From Proteobacteria bacterium UBA1858 (lineage in GTDB: Bacteria; Pseudomonadota; Gammaproteobacteria; UBA4575): a stretch of 11,000 nt of DNA. Made by a program: the position numbers and the translations under genes. The notes beneath the pieces are model-generated. The model worked only from the letters and a program-made list of their open reading frames with translations, was not told where the DNA came from and made no database searches. Positions 1-6,492 of this stretch are shown here, piece after piece (the first letter of the stretch is position 1; every line of letters starts with the position of its first letter). The stretch is taken from contig DDIE01000037.1 of assembly GCA_002338385.1 (NCBI GenBank), positions 5,738 through 16,737 of the forward strand, in the 5' to 3' direction.

Positions 1-1035
1 GCGGCAGAAGCCGCTGAGAGTTCATCCTTAGGTAAGTTTGAAAATTTATCACTCGGCGGATATGTTGAGGCTCATTACAATAATTACGATTATGATGATG
101 GCAGTGAGAAAAAAGAATTTGATCTGCATCGTTTCGTGTTATTCACCGGCTATGAGTACAACGATAAATTGCGCTTTTTCTCAGAGTTAGAAATCGAACA
201 TGGGGGTGTGCAAGATACTGCTGACGGTGATGGTGCACTGGGTGGTGAAGTCGAGGTCGAACAAGCCTATGTCGAATATGATTTCGTCGACAATGCCTCA
301 GCACGTGCCGGACTTTTTATACTCCCCATCGGCATGCTGAACGAAACACATGAACCCGACACTTTTTATGGTGTAGAACGCAACAGTGTTGAAAAATATA
401 TAGTGCCAACAACTTGGTGGGAAATCGGCTCCATGCTGACCTACACTATGGACAGTGGCTTTAAGTTTGAGGGCGCCGTCCACAGTGGCCTCAACATGAG
501 TGATGATGATGGTTATGTTCGTGGCGGTCGCCAAAAAGGCTCGAATGCCGAGGCACAGAATTTGGCCTACACCTTTGCTGCCACCTACACAGGCATGCAA
601 GGTCTTGAGCTTGGTGTTTCATACCACTATGAAGATGATCCTAGTCAACAGGATGGTGACGGTGGCTACATCGAAGAGGGTTCATTAATGGAGGCGCACA
701 TCGCCTACAATTCAGGCATGTTTGGCTTGCGCGCGCTGTACGCTGAGTGGGACTTTGAAGGCGACGGTATCGAAGCAGACAATGGTGATGAGCAGAAAGG
801 TTGGTATATTGAACCGAGTATACGTCCGCTAGCAAATCTGGGCTTTTTCGCGCGCTACGAGGACCTTGAGTATTTCAAAGGCAGTGAGAAGAACGTTGAA
901 ATCATGTCTGTAGGTGCAAACTATTACTTACATGAACAAGTCGCACTTAAAGCCGACTATATCGATTACAAAGATAATGTCGACAGCTCCAAGGATTTTG
1001 ACGGCTTCAACTTAGGTGTGGGTCTATCCTTCTAA
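1..1035 (+). CDS. Outer-membrane porin, 5'-truncated by window edge
   Basis: The reading frame is open from base 1, so the start and signal peptide lie outside the window; 344 residues are visible. The protein is rich in alternating aromatic/polar stretches typical of transmembrane beta strands, has many acidic Asp/Gly loops, and ends in ...LGVGLSF, a C-terminal Phe as in the BAM-recognised beta-signal. Segments such as EQAYVEYDF, ARAGLFILPIGMLNETHEP and FYGVERNSVEK match what I recall of gammaproteobacterial porins related to the phosphate-selective porin O/P group (family assignment by memory, substrate unknown). It should be a beta-barrel in the outer membrane passing small solutes. A hairpin terminator follows directly, so it is probably transcribed separately from the downstream genes, although read-through into the flavoprotein module is possible. 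Confidence 0.85.
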   Translation, partial: AAEAAESSSLGKFENLSLGGYVEAHYNNYDYDDGSEKKEFDLHRFVLFTGYEYNDKLRFFSELEIEHGGVQDTADGDGALGGEVEVEQAYVEYDFVDNASARAGLFILPIGMLNETHEPDTFYGVERNSVEKYIVPTTWWEIGSMLTYTMDSGFKFEGAVHSGLNMSDDDGYVRGGRQKGSNAEAQNLAYTFAATYTGMQGLELGVSYHYEDDPSQQDGDGGYIEEGSLMEAHIAYNSGMFGLRALYAEWDFEGDGIEADNGDEQKGWYIEPSIRPLANLGFFARYEDLEYFKGSEKNVEIMSVGANYYLHEQVALKADYIDYKDNVDSSKDFDGFNLGVGLSF

Positions 1036-1064
1036 GTCCGATTTAAGTTAGCATGCGTAAACTT

Positions 1065-1103
1065 AAAAACCACGCTGAACTCAGCCCTCAGGGTGGTTTT
1101 CTT
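1065..1103 (+). terminator. Rho-independent terminator after porin gene
   Basis: An inverted repeat pairs AAAACCAC (1066-1073) with GTGGTTTT (1093-1100). An inner CTGA/TCAG pairing extends the stem, and the downstream arm merges into a T-rich run. It starts 30 bases after the porin stop codon. The A-run upstream and T-run downstream make it potentially functional on both strands, but only the plus strand has a gene to terminate. Confidence 0.8.
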
Positions 1104-1138
1104 ATACAGTTGTGTACTATTCACCATCGAGAAAAGCA

Positions 1139-1507
1139 ATGAAAATAAATCAACTATTGATTACTATAATGCTGGTGTTTATTTCAGCACTCAGCCTGGC
1201 AGAAGATGACTATAGTCACGCCAAAGGTTTACCCGCTGATACCCTTGCCCAAGCAGTGGCCAACTATGATCTTTACAATCAAAAATTTGCTGCTCTGCTG
1301 AAGCAAGAATTGACGCCAGAATCTATGCATGAAATTCATATGCTCAGTTACACCTTAGAAAACGCCCTCGAAACAATGGCTGCTGAACTCAGTCAACACC
1401 GTGATGATCTGGAACGAGTGCACAAGGCATCCGAGACTATGAAGGCTGACCAGATAATCAAATTTGGAAATAAGTACCTTGACACATCTTCGACGCTACG
1501 CCAGTAA
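1139..1507 (+). CDS. Small periplasmic protein, DUF6746-type
   Basis: 122 residues from the ATG at 1139; a longer frame exists upstream, but this ATG puts an Sec signal peptide at the very N-terminus (MKINQ..., hydrophobic to about residue 20, cleavage likely after ALSLA). The mature part is helical, with LPADTLAQAVANYDLYNQKFAALL followed by the ELTPESMHEIHMLSYTLENAL stretch; this pattern resembles the uncharacterised DUF6746 family of short exported gammaproteobacterial proteins (recognition from memory, no search run). No cysteines or metal-binding motifs are seen. Its 3' end overlaps the start of the FMN-binding gene, which suggests translational coupling and a shared envelope job, perhaps as an accessory subunit. 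Function is unknown. Confidence 0.8.
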   Translation: MKINQLLITIMLVFISALSLAEDDYSHAKGLPADTLAQAVANYDLYNQKFAALLKQELTPESMHEIHMLSYTLENALETMAAELSQHRDDLERVHKASETMKADQIIKFGNKYLDTSSTLRQ

Positions 1508-2021
1508 AACAGCACTCCTGCTGACTGCACTGCTGATGGCACTGAGCTCATCATTAAGTGCTAAAGGTGTTTATCTCGAACCTGCCACATTCATCAATAA
1601 TGTGTTCGCTGGACAACCGCCTGTGCCCGATAAACTCACTTTAAGCGGACAACTGGCGCAGGATGTTAGAAATATTCTCGAGCATCGCTATAAAAAAATT
1701 AGAGTGACATACTGGCAGGACGCGCAACGCACAGCCTGGATTCTGGAAGAAATCGGCAAAGAGCGGCCCATTACGGCTGGTTTTGTCGTTGAAAACAATA
1801 AAATTGAAGACTTCAAGGTGTTGATCTTTCGTGAGAGCCGCGGCTGGGAAATTCGTAACGAATTTTTTACACGTCAATTTTCTGGTGCTTTCCTCAAGAC
1901 TAACAGCCGCCTCAATCAATCGATCGACAATATCACTGGGGCCACAATGTCAGTGAATGCCATGAAGAAATTGTCTAGAATGGCATTGTTCCTTCACAAT
2001 CATGTCATTACACAACAATAA
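1479..2021 (+). CDS. Exported FMN-binding domain protein (flavinylated)
   Basis: 180 residues if translation starts at the TTG at 1479. No ATG or GTG start gives a usable signal peptide: the first ATG (1536) lies inside the hydrophobic core. TTG 1479 has a GGA ribosome-binding motif about 10 bases upstream and yields an Arg-Arg n-region, a hydrophobic core and cleavage near SLSA; a TTG at 1464 is the alternative. The C-terminal part carries DNITGAT, matching the D-x-x-(S/T)-G-A-T motif where ApbE-type transferases attach FMN through the Thr (Thr156 in this numbering). The domain is of FMN_bind type, as in NqrC, RnfG and NosR. It probably carries a covalently bound FMN in the periplasm and shuttles electrons. 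It overlaps the preceding gene by 29 bases and is followed after 15 bases by a PepSY-type membrane protein. No apbE is in the window. Confidence 0.85.
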   Translation: MTHLRRYASKTALLLTALLMALSSSLSAKGVYLEPATFINNVFAGQPPVPDKLTLSGQLAQDVRNILEHRYKKIRVTYWQDAQRTAWILEEIGKERPITAGFVVENNKIEDFKVLIFRESRGWEIRNEFFTRQFSGAFLKTNSRLNQSIDNITGATMSVNAMKKLSRMALFLHNHVITQQ

Positions 2022-2036
2022 TAATTATCCGGCTAC

Positions 2037-2756
2037 ATGTTTAAACTTCATATCTGGCACCGCTATGTCGGTGTCTTGTCCGCCATATTAGTCATCATTT
2101 TGTCAGTCACAGGTTTATTCCTGAACTTTACTGACCAATTGGAACTGGATGCTAAACATATTGCCAATCGCTGGTTGCTGGAGCGCTACCGCATCGGCCA
2201 ATTTGAAGTCACCTCATTTCAAACAGAACAGCATCTAGTCTCTCATGCCAGTAATTATGTATTTCTTGACGGCAAGTACATGCTCAACAGCAGCAAGTCT
2301 TTGGTCGGTGTAATTGAGACCGATCAGCACTTAGTGTTAGCCACTCAAGCCAGTATTTTATTACTCACACCAGCAGGTGATTTGGTTGATGAAATCAGTG
2401 AGCTTACTGGTTTGCCGGAGGCGCCACTGGGAATTGCCAAAGATCAGCAGGGGCATCCTGTATTGCGCGGCATCAATACGTATTGGAAAGGTAGTGCAGA
2501 ATTGTCAGCCTGGCAACCACTGCAAGGACCGCATCCAAAATGGGTGGCTCCGATAACTACACCTGGAGAGATCGATAGCGCTGTACAAGCCTATGTTCGC
2601 AGCCACGAAATTACACTTGAGCGGATGCTGCTGGATCTGCATAGTGGCAGACTGCTTGGCAGTGTCGGTCAAAATATAATGTCACTTGCTGCGATTCTGT
2701 TTATCTTGCTTGCGATCAGTGGAACGATTATCTGGTTGCGTAAATCAACTAACTGA
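2037..2756 (+). CDS. PepSY-associated two-helix membrane protein
   Basis: 239 residues. An N-terminal helix (about residues 9-30) preceded by HIWHRY and ending in SVTGLFLNF, a periplasmic domain of about 180 residues, then LLDLHSGRLLG (about 198-208) and a second helix (about 214-234) ending in WLRK. The W-H-R-x-x-G, T-G and DLHSGR signatures are those of PepSY-associated TM (PepSY_TM) proteins. Family members often neighbour FMN-binding proteins, siderophore reduction genes or TonB receptors, and several are thought to act in transmembrane electron transfer or ferric reduction. Conserved His5, His8 and His202 could bind heme, but this is inference. Placed 15 bases behind the FMN-binding gene, it is the likely membrane partner. 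Its last 8 bases overlap the 3' end of rppH on the other strand. Confidence 0.85.
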   Translation: MFKLHIWHRYVGVLSAILVIILSVTGLFLNFTDQLELDAKHIANRWLLERYRIGQFEVTSFQTEQHLVSHASNYVFLDGKYMLNSSKSLVGVIETDQHLVLATQASILLLTPAGDLVDEISELTGLPEAPLGIAKDQQGHPVLRGINTYWKGSAELSAWQPLQGPHPKWVAPITTPGEIDSAVQAYVRSHEITLERMLLDLHSGRLLGSVGQNIMSLAAILFILLAISGTIIWLRKSTN

Positions 2757-3231
2757 TCATTGCGTCTATATGCGGCGCAAACTCTGTCAGGGCCCGCTGA
2801 TAAACATTGCGTTTGAAAAACACCACCTCACTCAGCGGCTGCCAGTAATCCACCCATTGCCAACCGTCGAATTCAGGTACTGAAGAGTGTTGAAGATCGA
2901 TTTGGCTGTCATCTGAAATCATGCGTAACAGAAACCAGCGCTGTTTCTGGCCAATGCATTTTGGAAAACATTTTCTGCGCACGAAATGCGGTGGCAAGCG
3001 ATACTTTAACCATTCTTTGGAGCTGGTAATGACTTCGACATCATCCTCAGTCAGACCAGTCTCCTCAGTCAGTTCTCTGTATAGTGCATCTTCAGGGGTT
3101 TCATTAACACTGATGCCTCCCTGGGGGAATTGCCACGCGTCCTGACCACATCGCTTACACCACAGGAGCTGCCCAGAAGCATTACACAGGACGATCCCCA
3201 CATTTGCCCGATACCCTTGTGAATCGATCAT
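2749..3231 (-). CDS. rppH: RNA pyrophosphohydrolase RppH
   Basis: 160 residues, normal length. It hydrolyses the 5' triphosphate of transcripts to a monophosphate, which triggers RNase E-dependent mRNA decay in the cytoplasm. The Nudix box spans residues 38-60 and fits G-x5-E-x7-R-E-U-x-E-E-x-G-U exactly, with the metal-binding Glu53, Glu56 and Glu57. Flanking segments are near-identical in pattern to E. coli RppH: GYRANVGIVLCN, WQFPQGGI, CIGQKQRWFLL, PEFDGWQWVDYW. The ATG at 3231 is fixed by this alignment. The upstream sequence is purine-rich (AAGAATAAG repeats) and lacks a good Shine-Dalgarno. It is divergent from the HAD phosphatase gene and convergent with the PepSY gene, overlapping it by 8 bases. 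The ptsP gene that follows rppH in Pseudomonas and Enterobacteria is absent. Confidence 0.96.
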   Translation of the reverse strand: MIDSQGYRANVGIVLCNASGQLLWCKRCGQDAWQFPQGGISVNETPEDALYRELTEETGLTEDDVEVITSSKEWLKYRLPPHFVRRKCFPKCIGQKQRWFLLRMISDDSQIDLQHSSVPEFDGWQWVDYWQPLSEVVFFKRNVYQRALTEFAPHIDAMIS

Positions 3232-3232
3232 T

Positions 3233-3250
3233 TTATTCTTATTCTTATTG
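3233..3250. repeat. Short hexanucleotide tandem repeat upstream of rppH
   Basis: TTATTC, TTATTC, TTATTG in direct succession, ending one base short of the rppH start codon region. On the rppH strand it reads as an A-rich purine leader (AATAAG units) that takes the place of a canonical ribosome binding site. Too few units to argue for phase variation. Confidence 0.6.
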
Positions 3251-3365
3251 TTTTTTATTTTTAGCTATTCTTTCATATGCATCAAATATGCGCAAACTAG
3301 AGCTTTTCTGCGTCTAAATGCATACAAATGGGTGCTATCTAACGAGATTTATATGGGGAAGTACA

Positions 3366-4028
3366 ATGCCACTAGCACTTTTTGATCTGGATGAGACTTT
3401 ACTCGCCGGCGACAGCGATTATCTGTGGGGACAACACTTAGTAGAAAAAGGCGCAGTTGATGGCGCGTATTATGAAGCCACAAATCGAGCCTTTTACGAA
3501 CAATACAAACAAGGTACGTTAGATATCTACGAGTTCGCTCGTTTCGCCTTCAAGCCGCTCAGTGAATATCCCCTACAAACACTCAAAGTCTGGCGACAAG
3601 AATTTGTCGAACGCAAAATCAAACCCATTATGACGCGCACAGGGCTGGATTATATTGCACAGCACCGACAAGCCGGCGACACGATCGTAATCATCACTTC
3701 AACTAATCAATTTATAACTGAGCCTATCGCTGAACTCTATGGTGTCGATAAATTACTCGCCACTCTGCCCGAGATGGTGGCTGGCCAATATACCGGTGAG
3801 TTAGCCGTACCCTGTTTTTCCAAGCATAAAATAGATCGCTTACATGATTGGTGCCAGAGCGCCCAACTATCTCTGCAAGACAGTGTCGCCTATAGTGACT
3901 CACGCAATGATATTCCATTACTGAGTGTCGCCACGACCGCCTATGCAGTAGATCCAGATGATATATTAAGGGCTCATGCAGAACAGCAACAATGGCCTAT
4001 CCTAAGCTTTAGGGATAGCAGCAGCTAA
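3366..4028 (+). CDS. HAD-IB phosphatase, histidinol-phosphatase candidate
   Basis: 220 residues from the ATG at 3366, chosen because GGGGAAG lies just upstream and the catalytic motif then sits at the N-terminus as in the family; an upstream in-frame ATG at 3318 would add 16 unlikely residues. HAD motif I is FDLDETLL (Asp7 nucleophile, Asp9), motif II IITST (about 109-113), motif III a Lys in FSKHK (about 151-155), motif IV AYSDSRND (about 176-182). A cap insertion of about 70 residues after motif I fits the SerB-like IB class. The N-terminus (LALFDLDETLLAGDSDYLWG) closely resembles Pseudomonas PA0335, which has been reported as a histidinol-phosphate phosphatase and also lies beside rppH. 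Thus a role in histidine synthesis is plausible; phosphoserine or another phosphate ester is the alternative. The stop codon overlaps the stop of the convergent gene. Confidence 0.88.
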   Translation: MPLALFDLDETLLAGDSDYLWGQHLVEKGAVDGAYYEATNRAFYEQYKQGTLDIYEFARFAFKPLSEYPLQTLKVWRQEFVERKIKPIMTRTGLDYIAQHRQAGDTIVIITSTNQFITEPIAELYGVDKLLATLPEMVAGQYTGELAVPCFSKHKIDRLHDWCQSAQLSLQDSVAYSDSRNDIPLLSVATTAYAVDPDDILRAHAEQQQWPILSFRDSSS

Positions 4029-4462
4029 CGTTTCTTTTGTAGCAAACTACCCATCACACCAAGGTCTTTAATCCGATATTCAATCAGACGTTGTGGGTCA
4101 TTCGGTGTTTCATATAGGAGTTCGATTTCGAGGTTATTCTCATAGCGCGCCTCAATCGCAAATTCTAGCAAGCAACGATTGTTATCATCCATGCATTGAT
4201 AACGCAGTGGCGCACTGAAATGCAGATCGCCCCTGTTAGTCAAATAATGCACTGTAATTGATGCTAATACGCCATGGCGACTGTGCTGCTTTAGAATCAG
4301 GGTCAGTGTTTGCAAGCCGTCCACAGTGACCGGCCCAAAGATTGGCGTTACCCCATATTGACCATATTGACTCGGCCAGACATCGTAATAATCAGTCTGA
4401 CGCAAACGCTCCGCACAGACTATCACTGGCAGTAACAGTATCAATCCGGCAAGCACCCTCAT
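4025..4462 (-). CDS. Exported protein of unknown function
   Basis: 145 residues from the ATG at 4462; two TTG codons just upstream (4465, 4468) are alternative starts and do not alter the signal peptide. Residues 1-18 form a Sec signal peptide (MRVLAGLILLLPVIVCA) with likely cleavage after VCA; the Cys there is not in a good lipobox because the -1 residue is Val. The mature domain is about 127 residues, predicted beta-rich from its alternating pattern, with two cysteines in YQCMDDNNRC (a possible disulfide) and a basic tail LLQKKR. I do not recognise the family. The AGGA ribosome binding site overlaps the TAG stop of the upstream kinase gene, so it is translationally linked to that gene. Its own TAG stop shares bases with the TAA of the convergent HAD gene. 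Confidence 0.75.
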   Translation of the reverse strand: MRVLAGLILLLPVIVCAERLRQTDYYDVWPSQYGQYGVTPIFGPVTVDGLQTLTLILKQHSRHGVLASITVHYLTNRGDLHFSAPLRYQCMDDNNRCLLEFAIEARYENNLEIELLYETPNDPQRLIEYRIKDLGVMGSLLQKKR

Positions 4463-4474
4463 CAACAATGCGTC

Positions 4475-5407
4475 CTAGAAGGTTTTACCGTAGGCAGCCT
4501 CGAACTGATGCTTGAACTGATCCAGCGTGAAGTGATGATTTTGCGTGCCATGATGTTGAATTTTAAGCGCACCTAATAGCGTGGCAATCTGGCCAGTAGT
4601 GAGCCAATCTAGTTGGTGCATGATGCCATAAATCAGACCCGCTCGATAAGCATCACCACAGCCAGTGGGATCTTTTATATCCGTCACAGCCAAGGCCGGA
4701 ATATGCATATGCTTGCCCCGGTGATAGATTTTGGACCCTTGTGCGCCTTGGGTAATAATCAGTGCTTCTACCCGCTCACTGATCTGTTGTTCAGATAGAC
4801 CGGTACGATCCTGCAACAACTGGGCTTCATAATCGTTCACCGTGACATAACTGGCTTGGTCAATAAAACAATTCAGTTCCGCACCATCAAACATTGGTAA
4901 GCCCTGACCTGGATCGAAAATAAACGGTATCTTAGCCGCACTGAATTGTTGCGCATGTTCCAGCATGGCCGCACGTCCATCCGGCGAAATTAAGCCCAGA
5001 CTAATTCCCGCATCCGTGGGTATCGTCTGAGTATGAGCAAGATCCATTGCACCAGGATGGAAGGCGGTAATCTGATTGTCGTCCAAGTCAGTGGTTATGA
5101 AAGCCTGCGCAGTATATGCATGCTCAACAACTTTGAGATAATCCTGCCTAATACCCACTTTATCCATCCACTCCGCATAGGGTGCAAAATCACTGCCGAC
5201 CGTGCCCATAGGCTTACCGTCACCACCGAGCAGGTGTAGGTTATAAGCAATATTACCCGCACAGCCGCCAAACTCTTTGCGCATTGCTGGGACCAAAAAA
5301 CAAACATTCAGAATATGGACCTTGTCCGGCAAGATGTGATTCTTGAATCGATCCTGAAAGCTCATGATATTGTCATATGCAAATGAGCCGCAAATAAGTG
5401 CTGTCAT
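4475..5407 (-). CDS. PfkB-family kinase, AdoK-type (putative adenosine kinase)
   Basis: 310 residues. A ribokinase-fold cytoplasmic kinase transferring phosphate from ATP to a nucleoside or sugar hydroxyl. Signatures in order: FGGCAGNIAYNLHLLGG (46-62, substrate-binding Gly-rich segment), AFHPGAMDLA (115-124), FDPGQGLP (164-171), VNDYEAQLL (190-198), ITQGAQGS (218-225), and DPTGCGDAYRAG (246-257) with the catalytic base Asp252 and the anion hole. The segments RF..ILP, FHPGAM, NDYE and GTQ near the C-terminus match the Mycobacterium tuberculosis AdoK (adenosine kinase) layout better than ribokinase or fructokinase as I recall them, so adenosine salvage is the best guess; substrate is not proven. 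Start ATG 5407 has GGAG 6 bases upstream. It lies 72 bases downstream of rubredoxin and 12 bases upstream of the next gene's ATG, same strand. Confidence 0.88.
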   Translation of the reverse strand: MTALICGSFAYDNIMSFQDRFKNHILPDKVHILNVCFLVPAMRKEFGGCAGNIAYNLHLLGGDGKPMGTVGSDFAPYAEWMDKVGIRQDYLKVVEHAYTAQAFITTDLDDNQITAFHPGAMDLAHTQTIPTDAGISLGLISPDGRAAMLEHAQQFSAAKIPFIFDPGQGLPMFDGAELNCFIDQASYVTVNDYEAQLLQDRTGLSEQQISERVEALIITQGAQGSKIYHRGKHMHIPALAVTDIKDPTGCGDAYRAGLIYGIMHQLDWLTTGQIATLLGALKIQHHGTQNHHFTLDQFKHQFEAAYGKTF

Positions 5408-5479
5408 TATTGTCTCCGCTTCCTTTTGATTGAGTACCTGTATCTGATGTAATTCAACTCGAATTAACTCGGCAAAGGA

Positions 5480-5650
5480 TCAGTCGACTTCAATCATTTC
5501 AAAATCATCTTTGATAGCGCCGCAATCAGGACATTGCCAATTCATCGGGATATCCTCCCACTTGGTACCTGCCGCAATACCGTCTTCTGGGGCACCTTTT
5601 TCTTCATCATATATCCAACCACAGATCACGCACATATATTTCTTATACAC
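5480..5650 (-). CDS. rubA: Rubredoxin
   Basis: 56 residues, the usual rubredoxin length. Two knuckles, CVICG (7-11) and CPDCG (40-44), provide the four Cys ligands of the single Fe(SCys)4 site; between them are the typical aromatic and acidic residues (GWIYD, PEDGIAAGT, WEDIP, NWQCP). It is a cytoplasmic one-electron carrier that hands electrons from a rubredoxin reductase to oxygenases, rubrerythrin-like peroxidases or similar partners. Start is GTG at 5650, with AGGAG 6 bases upstream; the first ATG in frame would leave only one residue before the first Cys. It is divergent from thiD. A rubredoxin beside thiD-thiE-hemL is a neighbourhood seen in several gammaproteobacteria, as I recall. The gene is probably first in an operon with the PfkB kinase. 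A reductase gene is not in the window. Confidence 0.96.
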   Translation of the reverse strand: MYKKYMCVICGWIYDEEKGAPEDGIAAGTKWEDIPMNWQCPDCGAIKDDFEMIEVD

Positions 5651-5709
5651 TACTCACTCCTAGTCTCAGCGTGCTAGTATCATTTGTAATTATTTAAAAC
5701 ATCCTCACC
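5651..5709. promoter_or_regulatory. Divergent rubredoxin / thiD promoter region
   Basis: The 59 bases between the two divergent starts must hold promoters for both, unless thiD is read from further away. I see the rubredoxin ribosome binding site (AGGAG on the minus strand, 5657-5661) and an AT-rich block (5681-5699, TAATTATTTAAAA) that could supply a -10 for thiD, but no convincing -35 hexamer. The space is too short for, and shows no sign of, a TPP riboswitch. Confidence 0.4.
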
Positions 5710-6492
5710 ATGCGCCCACGTATTTTATGTTTTGCCGGACTAGACCCTAGTGGTGGCGCGGGTCTGCAAGCCGACATAGAGTCCATCTCTAATTGTGGTG
5801 GGCATGCCCTGCCAATTGCGAGTTGCCTGACAACACAGAATTCTATTGAGGTCGTGTCCATCACTGCCCTGAATACTGATGTGCTAAAACAGCAGGTAGA
5901 CACATTACTGCAAGATATGGATATTTCAGCCTGCAAGATTGGCGTCATTCCCAATCGAGCGACCGCCGACACTATAGCAGATATTGTCCGCGATTTTTCA
6001 TCCATACCCGTGGTTTTTGATCCGGTGTTACGGCCTACTCAAGGACACGCATTTAGTGATACAGCAACACTGCAAGCAATCCAACAACGCCTCCTGGCAG
6101 CCGTCAATGTGATCACCCCTAACCACATGGAATTAGCCCAACTGGCTAATTGTGATGATTCATTCCAGGCACAAGTGAGTGCAGTGACAGCGCTAGGCCC
6201 TGAGCACATCTTAGTGACTGGTGGCGATCAAGACAGTCAGCAAGTGCATAATGTTTTATATCGCAACACAACAGTACTGCGCGACTTCGTCTGGCCAAGA
6301 TTAGCGGCTGTTTATCATGGCAGCGGCTGCACACTGAGCAGCGCATTGACCTGTTTCCTAGCACTTGGCGATGACATCGAGACGGCCTGCCAACGTGCTC
6401 AGGACTACACCTATGCCTCGCTCAAACATGCGCAAGCACTGGGGCGCGGTCAGCTCATACCCCAGCGCAACAAGTTGCAACACACATGTTGA
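5710..6492 (+). CDS. thiD: Hydroxymethylpyrimidine phosphate kinase ThiD
   Basis: 260 residues, normal length. Phosphorylates 4-amino-5-hydroxymethyl-2-methylpyrimidine (HMP) and its monophosphate to HMP-PP for thiamine synthesis, cytoplasmic. Ribokinase fold. Motifs: FAGLDPSGGAGLQADI (8-23), CLTTQNS (39-45), CKIGVIP (75-81), VFDPVLRP (102-109), ITPNHMELAQL (135-145), LVTGGD (168-173) and HGSGCTLSSAL (203-213), with the catalytic Cys207 of the anion hole. Compared with E. coli ThiD the TAQN and KIGM segments are slightly altered (TTQN, KIGV), which is common in the Pseudomonas-like branch. No good ribosome binding site precedes the ATG at 5710. Its TGA overlaps the thiE start by 7 bases, so the two are translationally coupled and work in successive steps of the same pathway. 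Confidence 0.95.
   Translation: MRPRILCFAGLDPSGGAGLQADIESISNCGGHALPIASCLTTQNSIEVVSITALNTDVLKQQVDTLLQDMDISACKIGVIPNRATADTIADIVRDFSSIPVVFDPVLRPTQGHAFSDTATLQAIQQRLLAAVNVITPNHMELAQLANCDDSFQAQVSAVTALGPEHILVTGGDQDSQQVHNVLYRNTTVLRDFVWPRLAAVYHGSGCTLSSALTCFLALGDDIETACQRAQDYTYASLKHAQALGRGQLIPQRNKLQHTC

Noticed and set aside
3318..3365. Upstream in-frame ATG extending the HAD phosphatase by 16 residues
   Set aside because: It moves motif I away from the N-terminus, unlike the family, and the ATG at 3366 has a better ribosome binding site (GGGGAAG).
4441..4462. Possible lipoprotein signal (Cys16) in the unknown exported protein
   Set aside because: The residue before the Cys is Val, not Gly, Ala or Ser, so the lipobox is poor; ordinary signal peptidase cleavage after VCA is more likely.
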